From NCBI GenBank assembly GCA_021234155.1, contig JAJEKV010000064.1, positions 930,001 to 994,000 of the forward strand: a stretch of 64,000 bases of DNA, in the 5' to 3' direction. Both the position numbers and the translations under genes were made by a program. The DNA comes from Isoetes taiwanensis (lineage: Eukaryota; Streptophyta; Lycopodiopsida; Isoetales; Isoetaceae). Positions 1-12,816 of the stretch are shown one piece after another (positions within the stretch are counted from its first letter, which is position 1; every line of letters starts with the position of its first letter). The notes beneath the pieces were generated by a model that searched no databases, was not told the origin of the DNA, and saw only the letters and a list, made by a program, of their open reading frames with translations.

Positions 1-460
1 CATGAAGAAGCGCGCAGACTTATAGCTTCCATTCGCGACGGGTGCACATCGCCTCTGCATTGAAACAGGGTGTTGGGCTCAGGGACCCACGAGAACAAAG
101 GCTTTGCGGTGTTGCCACCGTAGCGATTGAGGATGAATGTTATACCCTACGATCTGCTCCAAAGATTTGCCCATATCCGAGAGATATGTTCGACACTAGT
201 GCCCGCATACCTCCATGAGGTTATGGATGCACCGGACTTCGCTTGTGTCCTACTGGGATGGTATTGAACCGTCCCTATGCAATTTATGCGGTGTGCAAAG
301 ATGCTTATTACTGCTAAGATCTTTCCCTCGAAAACCCTTCGGGGGTTTAATCTCGTTAGTAATACGCTTGCTGCTCTCTTTTTGTTTGGGTCCCATAGGC
401 CAATTGGTCTCCGTGGACGCTAAAAAACCTATTCTATTCTATTCTATTCTATTCTATTCT
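1..460 (+). mobile_element. 3' end of a plus-strand LINE (C-terminal coding remnant, 3' stem-loop, (ATTCT)6 tail)
   Basis: This aligns with 37,405-37,860, where more of the element is present and a reverse-transcriptase C-terminal region is readable upstream. Here only the decayed C-terminal coding tail is left, broken by stops. A short stem-loop at 388-412 (GGCC/AATT/GGTC core) is followed by GGACGCTAAAAAACCT and six ATTCT units at 431-460. The arrangement matches the minus-strand LINE ends elsewhere in the window, so 460 is taken as the true 3' end of the element. Confidence 0.7.
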
Positions 461-1925
461 TTGTTGCAGAATAAATTCCGCCAATCAACCCCTTTTTTCC
501 GGATCGATGACGTGGATAAATCTCAACTATTCGTCGTTTAAACTATTCCCGCGGGCGGGCAATTTCAATTTTCTTTTTTATTGATTAAAAATGGATTGGT
601 CCAGAATATAATAGGCCCAGAAAAAATGGATTTGAATGTTTATTTAATGAAAGTTTGCCGCCACGCAACTCTTTATTAGTTTTCTTGGATCATTGGATCT
701 CAACATATTGCTAGAAATATGCTAAATTTAGGGTTGAGGAATATACCACCTCAGGCCCATGTATAAAATAATGCTCCCCATACGACAAGCAATACATACA
801 AAATACTTGTTAAAAAGAGCAATACATGGCCCCGAACCATTGCAAATAAACTTAAATGGAAGCAGAGCAACTGTAGAAATGAAAGCTTTCGGATGCCTTG
901 AAAAAAATTGTGCCGTTCATGCAATCCGCTCATGACATTGCCAATTCCTTCAAACAGACTTTTTGCTTTCTCCTTATCAGACAACAATATTAGGAAGTTG
1001 TTCGAGATTAGGGCACAAAAAGGCTCCATTTTTTGCATATTTGTTTGGAAAGTTTAAATCGATTATTGAAAAATCCCCAACTCAAACGATGATGCTACAA
1101 TAAGAAGTCTGTGACAACCAAAAGAAGACATCACCAACATAAAATTGCAAATATAACCTGGGGGTTTAGCTCTTGGATACTAAAAGATGAAAAGGCAGGC
1201 AAAAGAAACCCATTGAAAATGGTGCAGAATAGCATACCTAATCCTAGAGCTGCAAAAACACTCATTTATACACAACACCACAAACATCATCTAATGGAAC
1301 ATGTGCCAATAGTCATATTTTGTCAACTTGATCCAGCATACATTCATAGACGTTAGTCTCTTTGCACGAGAACAAATAAAAGTTTGTACTACCAGCTCCT
1401 AACAAGGTCCAAAAAATAGATGGATGGTATAATTCCAACATCTAAAAACAAGATATTAAGGTTGACGCATAACGCATAACGACAACCGTACCTATAAGCC
1501 AAAAGGTGGTTAAAAGGGAGAGCTTTAAACTGCATCAGCTTGAAAATTTTTGAAATGCTATGAAGACAAGATGAAAATTGACATCCAATTGTGCACCAGT
1601 CTCAAGCAAACAATCTCTTGAAAATCTCAACACAATTCAATGTCAATGCATGAAGTCACTCACTATAAACATAACATTACCACAACTACATAATCATGAC
1701 ATGGTGCAATATCAAGCTCAAACCTACTAATGTATATGTCAAATGCCTATTTGATTTGGCCTGAAGCCAGAACAACTTTCTATATCAAACAATTTTGGTA
1801 AGTTTTTTGGCGTCTTATTCATTTTCCACACCTCACATGAAAACGCAAGGGAGTAATTTATCTAATGGGGTCCATGATTTTTCTAAATGGATGGGTCCTT
1901 GATTTTCCCAAATGGATGGGTCTTA
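461..1925. other. AT-rich spacer without recognisable gene
   Basis: Non-coding AT-rich DNA with no supported gene. Short open frames are not conserved against the duplicate at 37,861-39,300, where 1-2 nt indels shift them. The two copies are otherwise close, and the differences are mostly homopolymer-length or CAG/CTG associated. Confidence 0.6.
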
Positions 1926-2352
1926 TCTCACTCAAGAAAAACCCTTTTTCAAAAAATTGGTCTAGTCATTTTCTATTTAAAGTGCATAAAATGCTTAGTC
2001 ATCATATGACATGCCACACCATCCAAAGGAATGCCATGTCACCATGGAGAAAAATGTTTTTTCTTTAAGTTGCCAAATTGTCTGTGCACATTTTCATTTT
2101 TCCACTTCTTCATATTTTGCCATCTCACCAGTCATATTTGCCACCTCACCATACTCATGCCATGTCATCTCATGATTTTTGCATATAGTCACTTTCTCAA
2201 AGAAAAAAAATTTGCTTGCTCTTTTTTATGCCACCTCATCATTTCTAGTGCCATAGCATTGCCACGTACCTTGTCTGCCACTATTCCACTCTGCATTGTC
2301 ACTCTGCACCAACGAAGCAAATTTCGACCACAACATGCGAAAACCTAAGGCA
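1926..2352. repeat. Direct repeat, unit 1 (about 420 bp)
   Basis: It starts near TCACTCAAGAAAAACC and includes AGTGCATAAAATGCTTAGTC, ATGCCATGTCACCATGGAG and a run of CATCTCA/CCACCTCA motifs. The same order of motifs recurs about 560 bp downstream. The unit is also present in block B (39,320-39,735). Family unknown; it looks like a diverged non-autonomous repeat and has no clear terminal inverted repeats. Confidence 0.6.
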
Positions 2353-2486
2353 TCGTCAGATTCGACCAGGATTTGGCACACCATGTCATTACATATGCGG
2401 GTGGGGTGGGGGTTTGTTTTTTTGTTTTTTTAGGGCGAGGGGCATGAGATTTAGGGGCACTAACAAGAAACCTACTTATCTCACTA

Positions 2487-2848
2487 AACAAAGACCTTTT
2501 TCATAAAAATGGCCTATTATTTTCTATCTAAAGTGCATAAAATGCTTAGTCATCACGTGACATGCCATGCTATCCAAAGAAATGGCATGTCACCATGGAG
2601 AAATATGTTTTTTAAATGTTGCCAAATTATCTATGCACATTCTTCATTTTACCACCCCTTCGTATTTTCCCACCTTACCATCCTCATACCATATCATCTC
2701 CCATCATTTTTGCATATAGTCACTTGCCGCCTCATCATTTCTAGTGCCATATCATTACCATGTCACCTTATGTACCACTATTCTGCTTTGCATTGCCACT
2801 CGACACCAACAAACCAATGCAGCACACAACTTGCAAAAACTAAGGCCA
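2487..2848. repeat. Direct repeat, unit 2
   Basis: Second, diverged copy of the unit at 1,926-2,352, with the same motif order (AGTGCATAAAATGCTTAGTC, CATGTCACCATGGAG, GCCAAATTATCTATGCACAT). Both units end shortly after a CACCAACAA/CACCAACGAA motif and an AAACCTAAGGC-like sequence. The block B counterpart is about 39,860-40,240. Confidence 0.6.
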
Positions 2849-3136
2849 ACAATCCATCACCAGGGGGGAAGACATTAGTGCAACTGGGAAAGGCTGCCTC
2901 AGAAACTTGTTTGGGGTTTGCCTTCTGGGGTATGACCTCTCCCCTCCTGTGAGGCTGTAGCGTAAGGTGCTAAACGCGTTCGAAATGGGAAAGGTTGCCA
3001 CCACGAAGCGTCCGGTGGGCGATCGTATAGAAACCCAAGTATTTCGTTCATTCGGACAGTATAGGGGCTCCAAAATGGCGATTTGACTTTGCCATTTCTC
3101 CAAGAAGAACAAAGTAGCTCATGCCCAATACATTTG
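2849..3136. other. GC-richer spacer, no assigned gene
   Basis: About 290 bp between the direct repeat and the LINE A1 3' tail, more GC-rich than its left neighbour. Open frames exist on both strands, but neither matches a family I recognise, and the duplicate at 40,241-40,521 breaks them. It may be a remnant of an older element into which LINE A1 inserted. Confidence 0.4.
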
Positions 3137-3419
3137 TAGTAAAGTAAAGTAAAGTAAAGTAAATATATTCACTATCTCATAGAGACCCTACGGTCTAGGA
3201 GACGAACTATCAGAAAGAAACATAAAGGTGCCACAAAATGAGGGACAAATCAGTCCACCGCTGCAAAGAAACCTCACGAACTTGCCATATCTCCTCAAGG
3301 AGAGATGCAAGTGACTGTGAGCGTAACTGAAAAACTGTATATACATTTCAAAGATCCGACTCTTTCAATCCATGACGATCTCTTATGGCTGTATATGCTG
3401 GATAGGCAATAAGAAAATG

Positions 3420-6222
3420 ATGTTCATCTTCAACTTCTTGTGAGCCACAAACTTCACATGTTCTCTGGTCCCTAGGAATCTGACGCCATCGTCCACACTC
3501 AATTCATAGGTGATGGGAGCTAACCCTCATCCGACAAATCAAGTGTTGGTGTGCCCTAGGTAAATGATCAAGGAGATATTGCTGCGGTGTGTAGGTGACC
3601 ATAGGATTAATCTCTCGTTTATAGAATTCCATTTTTCCTTGCGCATTTGCCCATATTTTATCAGTAACTTTTAACCTGACCCATTCCCTGGTCCCTTCTG
3701 GATTTGTAGGCATATCTATCATTGAGATGCTCACGGCTTGCTTCTAATACCTTATACGGCAATCTATCTGACGCTAGAGATTGAACTCTAAGCACATATC
3801 TTATAAATTGGCAAAGAGCCTCCGCCTCTAAAGGCAACATTCCCGCTTCTGCAAGCAGCATTGGGTACGGTGTTTAGAGTTTAACTCCGAGCTCATCCAT
3901 CAGAAAGCGTTTCTGTACAGATTCAATGCTTTTCCATTTCTTGCGTGATAGCCCTGGTCCCTATACTTGGCAACCATATAGGGCCATTGGTTGCACGAGT
4001 GCTCTATACAATTAATGGTGGCGCATAGTCCAGTCCCACAATTGAATTGTACGACATTTTGCCTGCATTCCAAATAGTGCTCTTCTGCCTGCATTTACTC
4101 TTTTGCCCACTGCAACATTCCATGTATAAGTATCTGTTATCTCTAGGCCCAAATATCTGTAATTATATACATGTTCCACCACCTATCCGTCATAGTATAA
4201 ATTACATACTTTTCTAGTACCAAACACCATGACTTTTGTCTTTTCCAGATTTACAGTCATCTCTGTAAGCTCATAAAACCTTTTCAATACATTTAGATGT
4301 TTTTGCAAACCTGTCTCAGATCGTGCAATAAGAACTATATCATCCGCATAGAGCAGTAGTTGTACTAAATATCTATAATAAATGCCCCCTCCAAGTAATT
4401 TTTCTTAAGCCACTCTTCAAGCTCATCAATGTATACTCCAAAGAGCGTTGGTGATGCTGGACAATCTTGCTTCACTCCAATGTTGCTAATAATTTGCTTA
4501 CTGCATTTCTCACTTAAAGGAAAACAAAGCTGGACAATTACCTTGTCATATAGGCGCGCAAACATGGCTCTTATTTCACGCGGGACCCCAAGATCCTCCA
4601 AACGCTGCATTAGCTTGTTTCGTGGAACTGTATCAAAGGCCTTGCGAAAATCAACGAAGCACGCATAAGTAGCTTTATCCCTGCCTTTTGAATCTTCTAT
4701 AAGCGCTCTCATAACCAACAAATGATCAGTGGTAGAGTACCCCTGACGAAAACCTGCTTGTGCACGTGCTCTGAGATTGTTATTTTCCAGCCATTTTGAA
4801 AGTTTTTGCTCTAGCACTATCCCAAATAACTTTGCCATGGTACTGCTTATCATTATTGTGCGATAATTATTTACATCCTGCTTATCTCCCCCTTTGTGGA
4901 TGGGGACAATTCGACTAACTTGCCAATCAGGAGGAAAACGTAATGCCATAGCTGAATTAAATAGACTAGCTATTTCAATAATCATTTGATCTCCAGCACA
5001 TCTAAGCAACTCGGCTTTAAGCCCTGATGCATCTGCAGCTTTGCCATTTGCCATTTTCTGCATTACCTCAGAAACATCCTTTGTTGTGATAAGCTCGGGA
5101 TCAAAAACACCCACTGTCTCAATATCTTGTGCATTGTCTTTATAGTACAGGTTTTGGATATGTGTATACATTTGCTCAGTGTCCACCTCGTCCGCCCGTG
5201 ATTTTTGTGCATTCATATGCTTCCAAAATTCTGCTGGATGGCATATCAGCTTATCATATAACTCTGTTTGTATTTTTAACATAAAGGCCCTCTTTTTCCT
5301 TTTTAGCATTCCCCTGTATATTCTTAAATGCAGTTTCCTCTGGACCCCCTTCATGCCCTGCAGATTTTTCCTTGCCACCTGACATTCATTATCAAACTAG
5401 AGTCTATCTTTCTTCCTTTTCGGAGTTAAAGATGAGAAAACAAGTTTTGCAGCCTCTAGCACTTTATTCTTGAATACTCTGCTTCGCTCCACATGATCCT
5501 GCGAAGGTACCCAATTGTCAAAGAGCTATTTTACCTCTTTTACATACTCTGCTTATCTAGTATAGTTCAGCAGTAAAGGAGCTACACATCTCGGCTTTGC
5601 TTTTGAGCGACGGTTTCCCCATACCATTGATTATATTATCTTGCGATGTACATTTCCATTCTGTGCCAATTATATGCCAGGCCTCAGCTTCCTCCATCCA
5701 TAAAGGATCCGGTTCTTCCTGTAGAAACCAAGAGGCTTGCAAATCTTTAATGCGTGCATTAAAATCTCCTCCTAATACGACAGATCCTTCTTGAGAAAAA
5801 TTTGCAATATCTTGGCTCAGATATATAAATGGGTCTTCTCTAGAAAGCCCATCCTGGTTATATATATTAGCAGCCGGCAGCGGTGCAAAATAGCACAAAG
5901 CCAAAAAAATCTTGCGTGAACCGCTTATCTCAAACCATGCATATTGTAAAAATTCACATACCTTAATAAGTTTAATCTGGTGAGCAATGTCCTGTCTCGC
6001 ATAGCAGGCTAATCCTCCCTCACCTCGTCCAAAACCTGTTGATCTTATTTTGCTCGTGGCGAGAAGTCGATTATAACCCTTAAGTTCTGGCAGTTCATTT
6101 GCTTCATGTGCCCATGTCTCTACTAGTAACAACAAATCTATTTTCTGAATAAAATCATGTGCACTAATAGCTTTGAATTCTGTAAAACCTCCAATATTCC
6201 AGATACAAGCCCGTAGGGTCAC
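3420..6222 (-). pseudogene. LINE A1 ORF2: APE endonuclease, reverse transcriptase, zinc finger (broken)
   Basis: ORF2 protein nicks target DNA and copies the element RNA by target-primed reverse transcription. Endonuclease: 6,222-5,557, starting TLRACIWNIGG, with LLLVETW and the catalytic GGDFNARIKD. The linker continues with stops to 5,380. Reverse transcriptase: 5,378 to about 4,200, with AGFRQGYSTTDHL, CFVDFRKAFDTVPR, GVKQDCPASPTLFG (family consensus KQGCP) and LLLYADDIVLIA near 4,340, just past an in-frame stop. The C-terminal finger near 3,440 reads CEVCGSQEVEDEHH but its last cysteine is replaced. No AUG precedes the endonuclease: it begins a few codons after an in-frame UAG ending ORF1. 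Confidence 0.85.
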
Positions 6223-6228
6223 TAATTC

Positions 6229-7145
6229 CTACTTACTTCTTGGCACAAATTTGCTATTGGTAAGAACAGCTACCTCATCTCGGATGAATGCCCTCAGACC
6301 CTCTGCGCGATGTTCTTTTACTTTGTTCCATTCCCTCCTCCATAATTCGAGCTGCCTGAAAGTTAGATCATGATCCAGCCATATATTCTTATAATCTTTG
6401 AGATTTGTACGATGCGACAAGACTCTCTGCTTTGCCTCGGTGCTTGCAAATTTTATAATAATGGGCCTAGGCTTGCTGCCATTTTTACCAACTCTGTAAG
6501 CTCAATCAATCTGCGGTTCACTTAAAAACATAGTAGATTGGAAAAAATCCCCTACTACATTCTTAATTTCTTCGTTTTTTGCTTCTTCTATACCAGACAA
6601 TTTCAGATTACATGCTTTGCGTTCTCTAGCTTCTTTCTCCTCAAAAAAAAAACCCGGAGCAACGTCTTCTGATTGGAACTCTCCATTTCCATAAGCTTCT
6701 GTTGGCTGAACTGTTTCCAAAATTGTCTTGAGATCCTTTCCCTATGTCTTTTGTAATTCAATTAACTTTACATTACGATCTTCTAATTGCATCACTCTTG
6801 CCTTGGTTTCTCTTAATTCCTCTAGAAGGTAATCTGAGAAGATCAAATTGGCTAAAATCGAAGGCCTACCTCCGTGTGTCATCGCATGAATAGGATGAAT
6901 GTGTGTTGGGACACCGAGGATTCAGCAGAGTCGATCTTTGCCCAAGAACTTGCGGGACTTGCAAGTCCAATTCCGGATCTTTGCCACCATCCAACTTTTC
7001 CTCCGGTCTGTTTTTTCTTCTCTCTTTGCATCTTGGGTTCTCTGATGTCCACTGCGGAATCGCCATGTAGAAAACGAGGCTCGCGGGGAGGGGGGAGGGC
7101 ATTATCATAAGGCTTCCCCGGAGGAAAAACTGCCGGAAAGGGCAC
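6229..7145 (-). pseudogene. LINE A1 ORF1: coiled-coil plus RRM-like RNA-binding protein (broken)
   Basis: ORF1 proteins bind the element RNA and chaperone retrotransposition. A leucine-rich coiled coil (LLHYLLEELRETKARVMQLE in the duplicate) is followed by an in-frame TAG and then an RRM-like segment with ACNLKLSGIEEAKNEEIKN. A further stop follows, and then the C-terminal part (RVLSHRTNLKDYKNIWLDHD) ending VPRSK-UAG. Both internal stops occur at the same place in block B, so they predate the duplication. The start is uncertain because the N-terminus is frame-shifted. After the terminal UAG the frame stays open directly into ORF2. Confidence 0.75.
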
Positions 7146-7236
7146 CCCTCGAAAACATTTTGGGGTCCATCTCCTGGGGCTTGCCCTCTCGTGAGGTAGC
7201 CGCCAAAAAGTCCCGCCTTGTTCGACTTGAAGAAGG

Positions 7237-8198
<962 letters not shown>

Positions 8199-8240
<42 letters not shown>
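8199..8240. repeat. (GA)n microsatellite between SINE and LINE A3
   Basis: About 20 GA units. On the minus strand the LINE A3 3' end (ATACATTTCATC) runs into these TC repeats, and the SINE begins on the far side. In the third copy of this locus (58,633-58,676) the same tract sits between the SINE and a Harbinger element with no LINE. Confidence 0.95.
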
Positions 8241-8243
<3 letters not shown>

Positions 8244-8559
8244 AATGTATTATCCTATAGGGAGGCCTCTCGCCCTATCCAGGCGACAAGTGTTACAAAT
8301 CACAATAAAAAAATAGAGATGAGTCTCCAGGAGTCCTCATCTAAATCCTCACTCTCACTCATACTCTCATCATCATCTATTAAAACATTTAGACTTTTAG
8401 TATATGTTTCTCTAAAGTCTAATGCTTCTACAATATATGCACCTATCTTATCTGCTTTCAATGAGAAAAACATATCAAGATCATATGCTATTATGTCATG
8501 TCGGGCTCTTATCGTAGTATATCTTTGGGCACTTTAATAAAAGTGTTCTTCATCTTCTA

Positions 8560-11500
8560 CATCATCAGCCACCACAGACTTTGCAAAGTCCATTGTTCGT
8601 GGGAATTTTCTGCCCCCATCTTCCAATTTCCACTCCCAATCGATGTGAACTAAGACGATCCCGCATATATAGAATGTCTTTTCTTAATTGATATGTTATC
8701 CTTCAAGTAGCCTGCTACTTCCAGATCGGGATTCATGATTTTGCCTATATAGGATCATCTTGGTTTTAGGACTCCCGGCCACGCTTTAGCTTTCACCTTC
8801 AAATGTATCCATTATCCGAGCTTATTCTCATGCACTAAAACCGAGTCTTCCCCTGTTAATGTCCCATTTAAGGAGCCAATTTTTCACATCTGCAAACCAT
8901 CCCTTATGCTCACTAGCCATCATAGACTTATATGGAAGTCTTGTGCTTTTCATCTTACGCACCTTCCTAAAATATCTAATGCATCTAAGAATAGCTTCCC
9001 TTCAAGAGACATGAATCAGGATTCAGCCTAGCATCATCGGGTATGGGGTCTGTACCTTGACACCCAATTCTAGGCGAAGAATCTTTTTCAAAACCTGCTC
9101 AATGTCTCCCCATAGGCAATCGTGGTAGACTCGGGCCCCAAATCTCACAACCATACAACACCACAGTTTGCACCATGATTGAAAAGTCTCATTTTAAAGC
9201 CGCCATGACCATAGAAAAAATCCTTCTCGCACATGCTTTGCATAGCATACAATGCCTTCATCCGCCTTCAACCCGTTGAGTAATGCAAGCATTCCATTTG
9301 TGATTCCCTTATAACTAATCCCAAATATTTATAAGCATCACACGCCTCAATATTGTCGCCCTTGAATTTAAACCACGATTCTTGCTTAAGAGCACCAACC
9401 GCCATAATGTTAGTCTTTTCAAGATTCACTTGCATGCCCGCTGTGTCACGTAAATCGCCAAAATTGTCCAAAAGTTCTTGCATGTGTTCTCGTGTCCTTG
9501 CAAAAATCACCACATCATCTGCATACATTAGTAATTGGATCACATATCCATTTAGATCTACCCCCCCTGTACTATTCCGCTGCATCCATTCCTCAAGGCC
9601 ATCAATGAACAGCCCAAACAATGTCGAGGACATTGGGCACCCTTGCTTAACTCCGACATTACTTACAACACAATCCTGGACATCTAAGCATAGGGGAAAG
9701 GATAGCTGGACCAGAACCTTTTCATATAGCACACGAACTGCTTGCCTTAAGTGTTTGGGTACTTTTATCTTTTCCATCCGTTCCCAGAGCTTCGCCCTCG
9801 GTACCTTATCAAAAGCCTTTCTAAAGTCAATAAAAGAAACATATACGGGCTTTTTCGTACCTTTAACAGAGTCAAATATGGTCTTCAATGTGAGCAAATG
9901 ATCTGTTGTGGATCGATTTGGCCTAAATCCTGCTTGAGTTTCTGCACGAGCCTTATGTTCTTCCGCCCACTTACTAATCTTCTTCTCCAAAATTGTGGCC
10001 AATAGTTTTGAGAACACACTACTCACCATAAGTGTTCTATAATTATTTGCCTCCGTTTTTGGTCCACTCTTATGGATAGGGACTACTCGGTTCTTTTGCC
10101 ACTTCGATTGGAATTCCCTCCTTCATGGCGTGCAATGAGTGAACATATTAGCAATAAGCACATGGAGATGCGGCTGCCCATTTCCCCGATACTCCGCTCC
10201 AAGATAACCCTGTATATGTCTCTTTTGCTTTTCCATTAGCAAGTTGAGCAATGCCTTCAGCTATATCATCCTCCTCCTGAAGGCTAAATCAGATCTGATT
10301 TTTCCTTCCTTGCAACAACACTACTATCATAATATAGTTTGGCAACATGATTGTATAAATCCATGGCCTCAAAGCGGAATCTCCGATTGTTTTGCTTTGC
10401 GGCTTGCTCCAAAAGTGTTTAGGCTCATCTAGATAATGATCTACTGGCGTCTTGCTGCCTCTTTATGAATTTTCGTTTCTTCATCCTTACCAAACTTCTA
10501 TATTTCTTTTTTAGTGTTGGCTTCTCTTCTTGGACACATCTATGGAGCAGTTTTTTAAAACTCGCACTCATGGTCAAACCATGAGTTGCATTTAAGCCCT
10601 TTCTCGACTCTAGATGAAGTAAAGCTTTGCTCAGCCGATTCACGAAGAATCTTATGTATATTTGCATCGATACTTGTAGCATTTCCATCCCAAATTTCAT
10701 GCACTTAATCATATCTTCTACCTTGTTCAAAAGGCCAGCCCAGTTTTGGATTAAGCCTCACATTGGTTCCTTTTTGTTTTTTTGGTACATCCTGTTCTTA
10801 ATGGGCAGCAACAACCTGTAAGGGCACATGATCAGATTCTATGTACTCCTCTAGAACCATAAAATCATTAATTTCTTCCCAAAGGCTTGATCTGGAAGCA
10901 ATCACATAATCAACCACGCTTCTTCCTCTACATGTGTGTCCTGACGATTGAGGGAACTTAGCAATCCCATTGCATATAAGAAGCCGCTACTGCAGCTTGT
11001 AGATTGAGAAGCTTGTTCTTCCCCGACCGAAAGTGACCACGGTATCATCTGATTCCCTATACCATCCGTGTGTGCCTTCAAATCTGATTCTTCCATTGTT
11101 TCTAGCCATAAAGGATCACAATTGCCCTTCAATATGTAGTTGCTTGCTTATTTCCTGTCCTGCAATTAAAATCTCCTACTATTATGACATTTCCCTTATC
11201 TTGATATCTCATGATATCTTGTTCAAGCTCAAAAAACATGTCTTCTCCATTAGCATCTGAGTTCTGGTATGCTTGCTTATGCCGTGGTGCAAAGCAACAT
11301 GCTGCTACATAGAATGTGTTAACTCCTTGAATTGTGAACCAAATATATTGGTGATTAGGATCTTTTTTAACACCATGTATCAGATCTCTAAATGCTTCTC
11401 TCACATAGCATGCAACTCCTCCATTGCCGTTATCTCCATCTCTGAATCTATGATTATATACTGAGTAAACATTCTCAAATCCTTCAATTTCTGGTAGCTC

Positions 11501-11629
11501 AAAAAGATCATGCTCTTTTGTCTCTAGAAAACATATTACATCAGCTTGTGCAATTACTTCTTGCATACTAAGAATCTTATCAACAGTAAGTCTATTTATA
11601 TTCCAAACTATTATTCTGAGGGCCTCCAC
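8560..11629 (-). pseudogene. LINE A3 ORF2: APE endonuclease and reverse transcriptase
   Basis: Endonuclease 11,629 to about 10,800: ALRIIVWNINRLTVDK, DVICFLETKEHD, GNVIIVGDFNC and, near 10,830, ESDHVPLQ, which supply the usual E, D, N and H catalytic positions. The linker follows, with a CNSWFDHEC-type motif near 10,580. Reverse transcriptase 10,029-9,268: AGFRPNRSTTDHLLTLKT, SFIDFRKAFDKVPR, GVKQGCPMSSTLFGLFIDG and QLLMYADDVVIFA, so the catalytic aspartates are intact. The C-terminal finger near 8,580 is frame-shifted. ORF2 has no AUG start; its frame is continuous with ORF1 across one UAG. Confidence 0.85.
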
Positions 11630-11635
11630 GCTTCC

Positions 11636-12619
11636 CTATTCTTCAATGAAAGCTTTACCTTTCTTCCAAGTGACCTTCTTATTCTCAGTAGCTCGCTTCT
11701 TTCACCTTCTCAAGTTCTTGTTTTTCAATACCATCCGCTCTTTTGTTAGATCATCATTAATCCGGATGGATTTATCTTTCAACTTGTATCTTTTTAATCA
11801 CAAAGAAACCTTGCATCTCTATTCAAAAATCTAACAAGGACATGTCTAGTATATGTACCTTTCCTTCCAATGCGAAAAAGCTCTCAGAATGCCGTTTCAC
11901 TCCTAGCTCCTCCACCAATAGTTTCTCAACAAATACCTGTGTATTCTCATTCTCGGTCTCCATCAGCCCTACAATAATGAAGATTCATTGACCTTTGTTC
12001 ACATTCTTGCTCTTCCATATATGCTTGGAATTGACCTCAACAAATCCACTCTGCGGAATGTAGCGGATCCACTCATTTTTCTGATTTTTTCATTTGCTCC
12101 TTTAGCCGCCTTTGTCGCCTCTTCGCCATCGGCTTTAATTTTATCTAGTGTCTGGGCATTGCACATCCAAAAGATTGGCCGACCTTTTGTGTTTCAAGTC
12201 TCACCGCCTCTATTTCCTCTTTCATTTTTGCATTCTCCCCCTCGAATCTCTTCAAAAGCTATCCGAAAATCATCAGTAGCGATATCTTTACCTCCTTTAT
12301 CATATCTTGCATCCACGGTATTCATGAACTCCTTCGTAAACTCCTTTTTGAACTCCTTTCAGATCGCTCTTCATACTATCCCGCCATTACATTCCCGGCA
12401 TTTTCTTTACGAAAGGCCTTGTCTTGCTTGGATAGCATATCCTCGAGAATCCGGAACTTTCCACCTCGGACTCTACATACATGCCTTTGTCGATTAGATT
12501 CATCACTCCCACATTTTTCTTGAGGGGTACATTTTTGACTCGTGCCTGCAGCGGAAGGTTGGGTGGACCTTGGTGGAAGATCCCCATCTAAACTTCTTGG
12601 CCACCTTGGTAGCGCCCAT
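11636..12619 (-). pseudogene. LINE A3 ORF1: coiled-coil RNA-binding protein (frame-shifted copy)
   Basis: The start ATG at 12,619 (MGATKVAKK) lies about 10 nt inside the element after (TC)n. The region is lysine-rich, then a long coiled coil, then an RRM-like segment, ending KAFIEE-UAG. In this copy the frame is broken repeatedly, whereas the duplicate at 48,986-49,804 reads through 272 codons, so the breaks here are probably recent or technical. In-frame continuation beyond UAG enters ORF2 within two codons (GS, then VEALRIIVWN). Confidence 0.75.
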
Positions 12620-12625
12620 CTTCCT

Positions 12626-12816
<191 letters not shown>

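Larger units (their letters stand above)
8241..12625 (-). mobile_element. LINE A3: full-length non-LTR retrotransposon
   Basis: A 4.4-kb minus-strand LINE with ORF1 starting right behind a (TC)n tract and ORF2 with endonuclease and reverse transcriptase. The 3' end has a stem-loop (ATAGGG/CCCTAT arms, about 8,257-8,290) and then ATACATTTCATC. It is flanked on both sides by GA/TC microsatellite. The duplicate is B3 at 45,601-49,974. Frame breaks differ between the copies and sit at CAG/CTG sites, so the true coding state is better than either copy shows. Confidence 0.88.

Noticed and set aside
4365-5378. Group II intron or telomerase origin for the reverse transcriptases
   Set aside because: The APE endonuclease upstream, YADD box, GVKQ(G)CP motif and C-terminal finger define non-LTR retrotransposons.
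6718-6745. Treating the internal TAG and TGA of LINE A1 ORF1 as programmed recoding sites
   Set aside because: They are shared only by the two duplicated copies, have no positional logic between domains, and are absent from the ORF1 of LINE B3; ordinary decay is enough.
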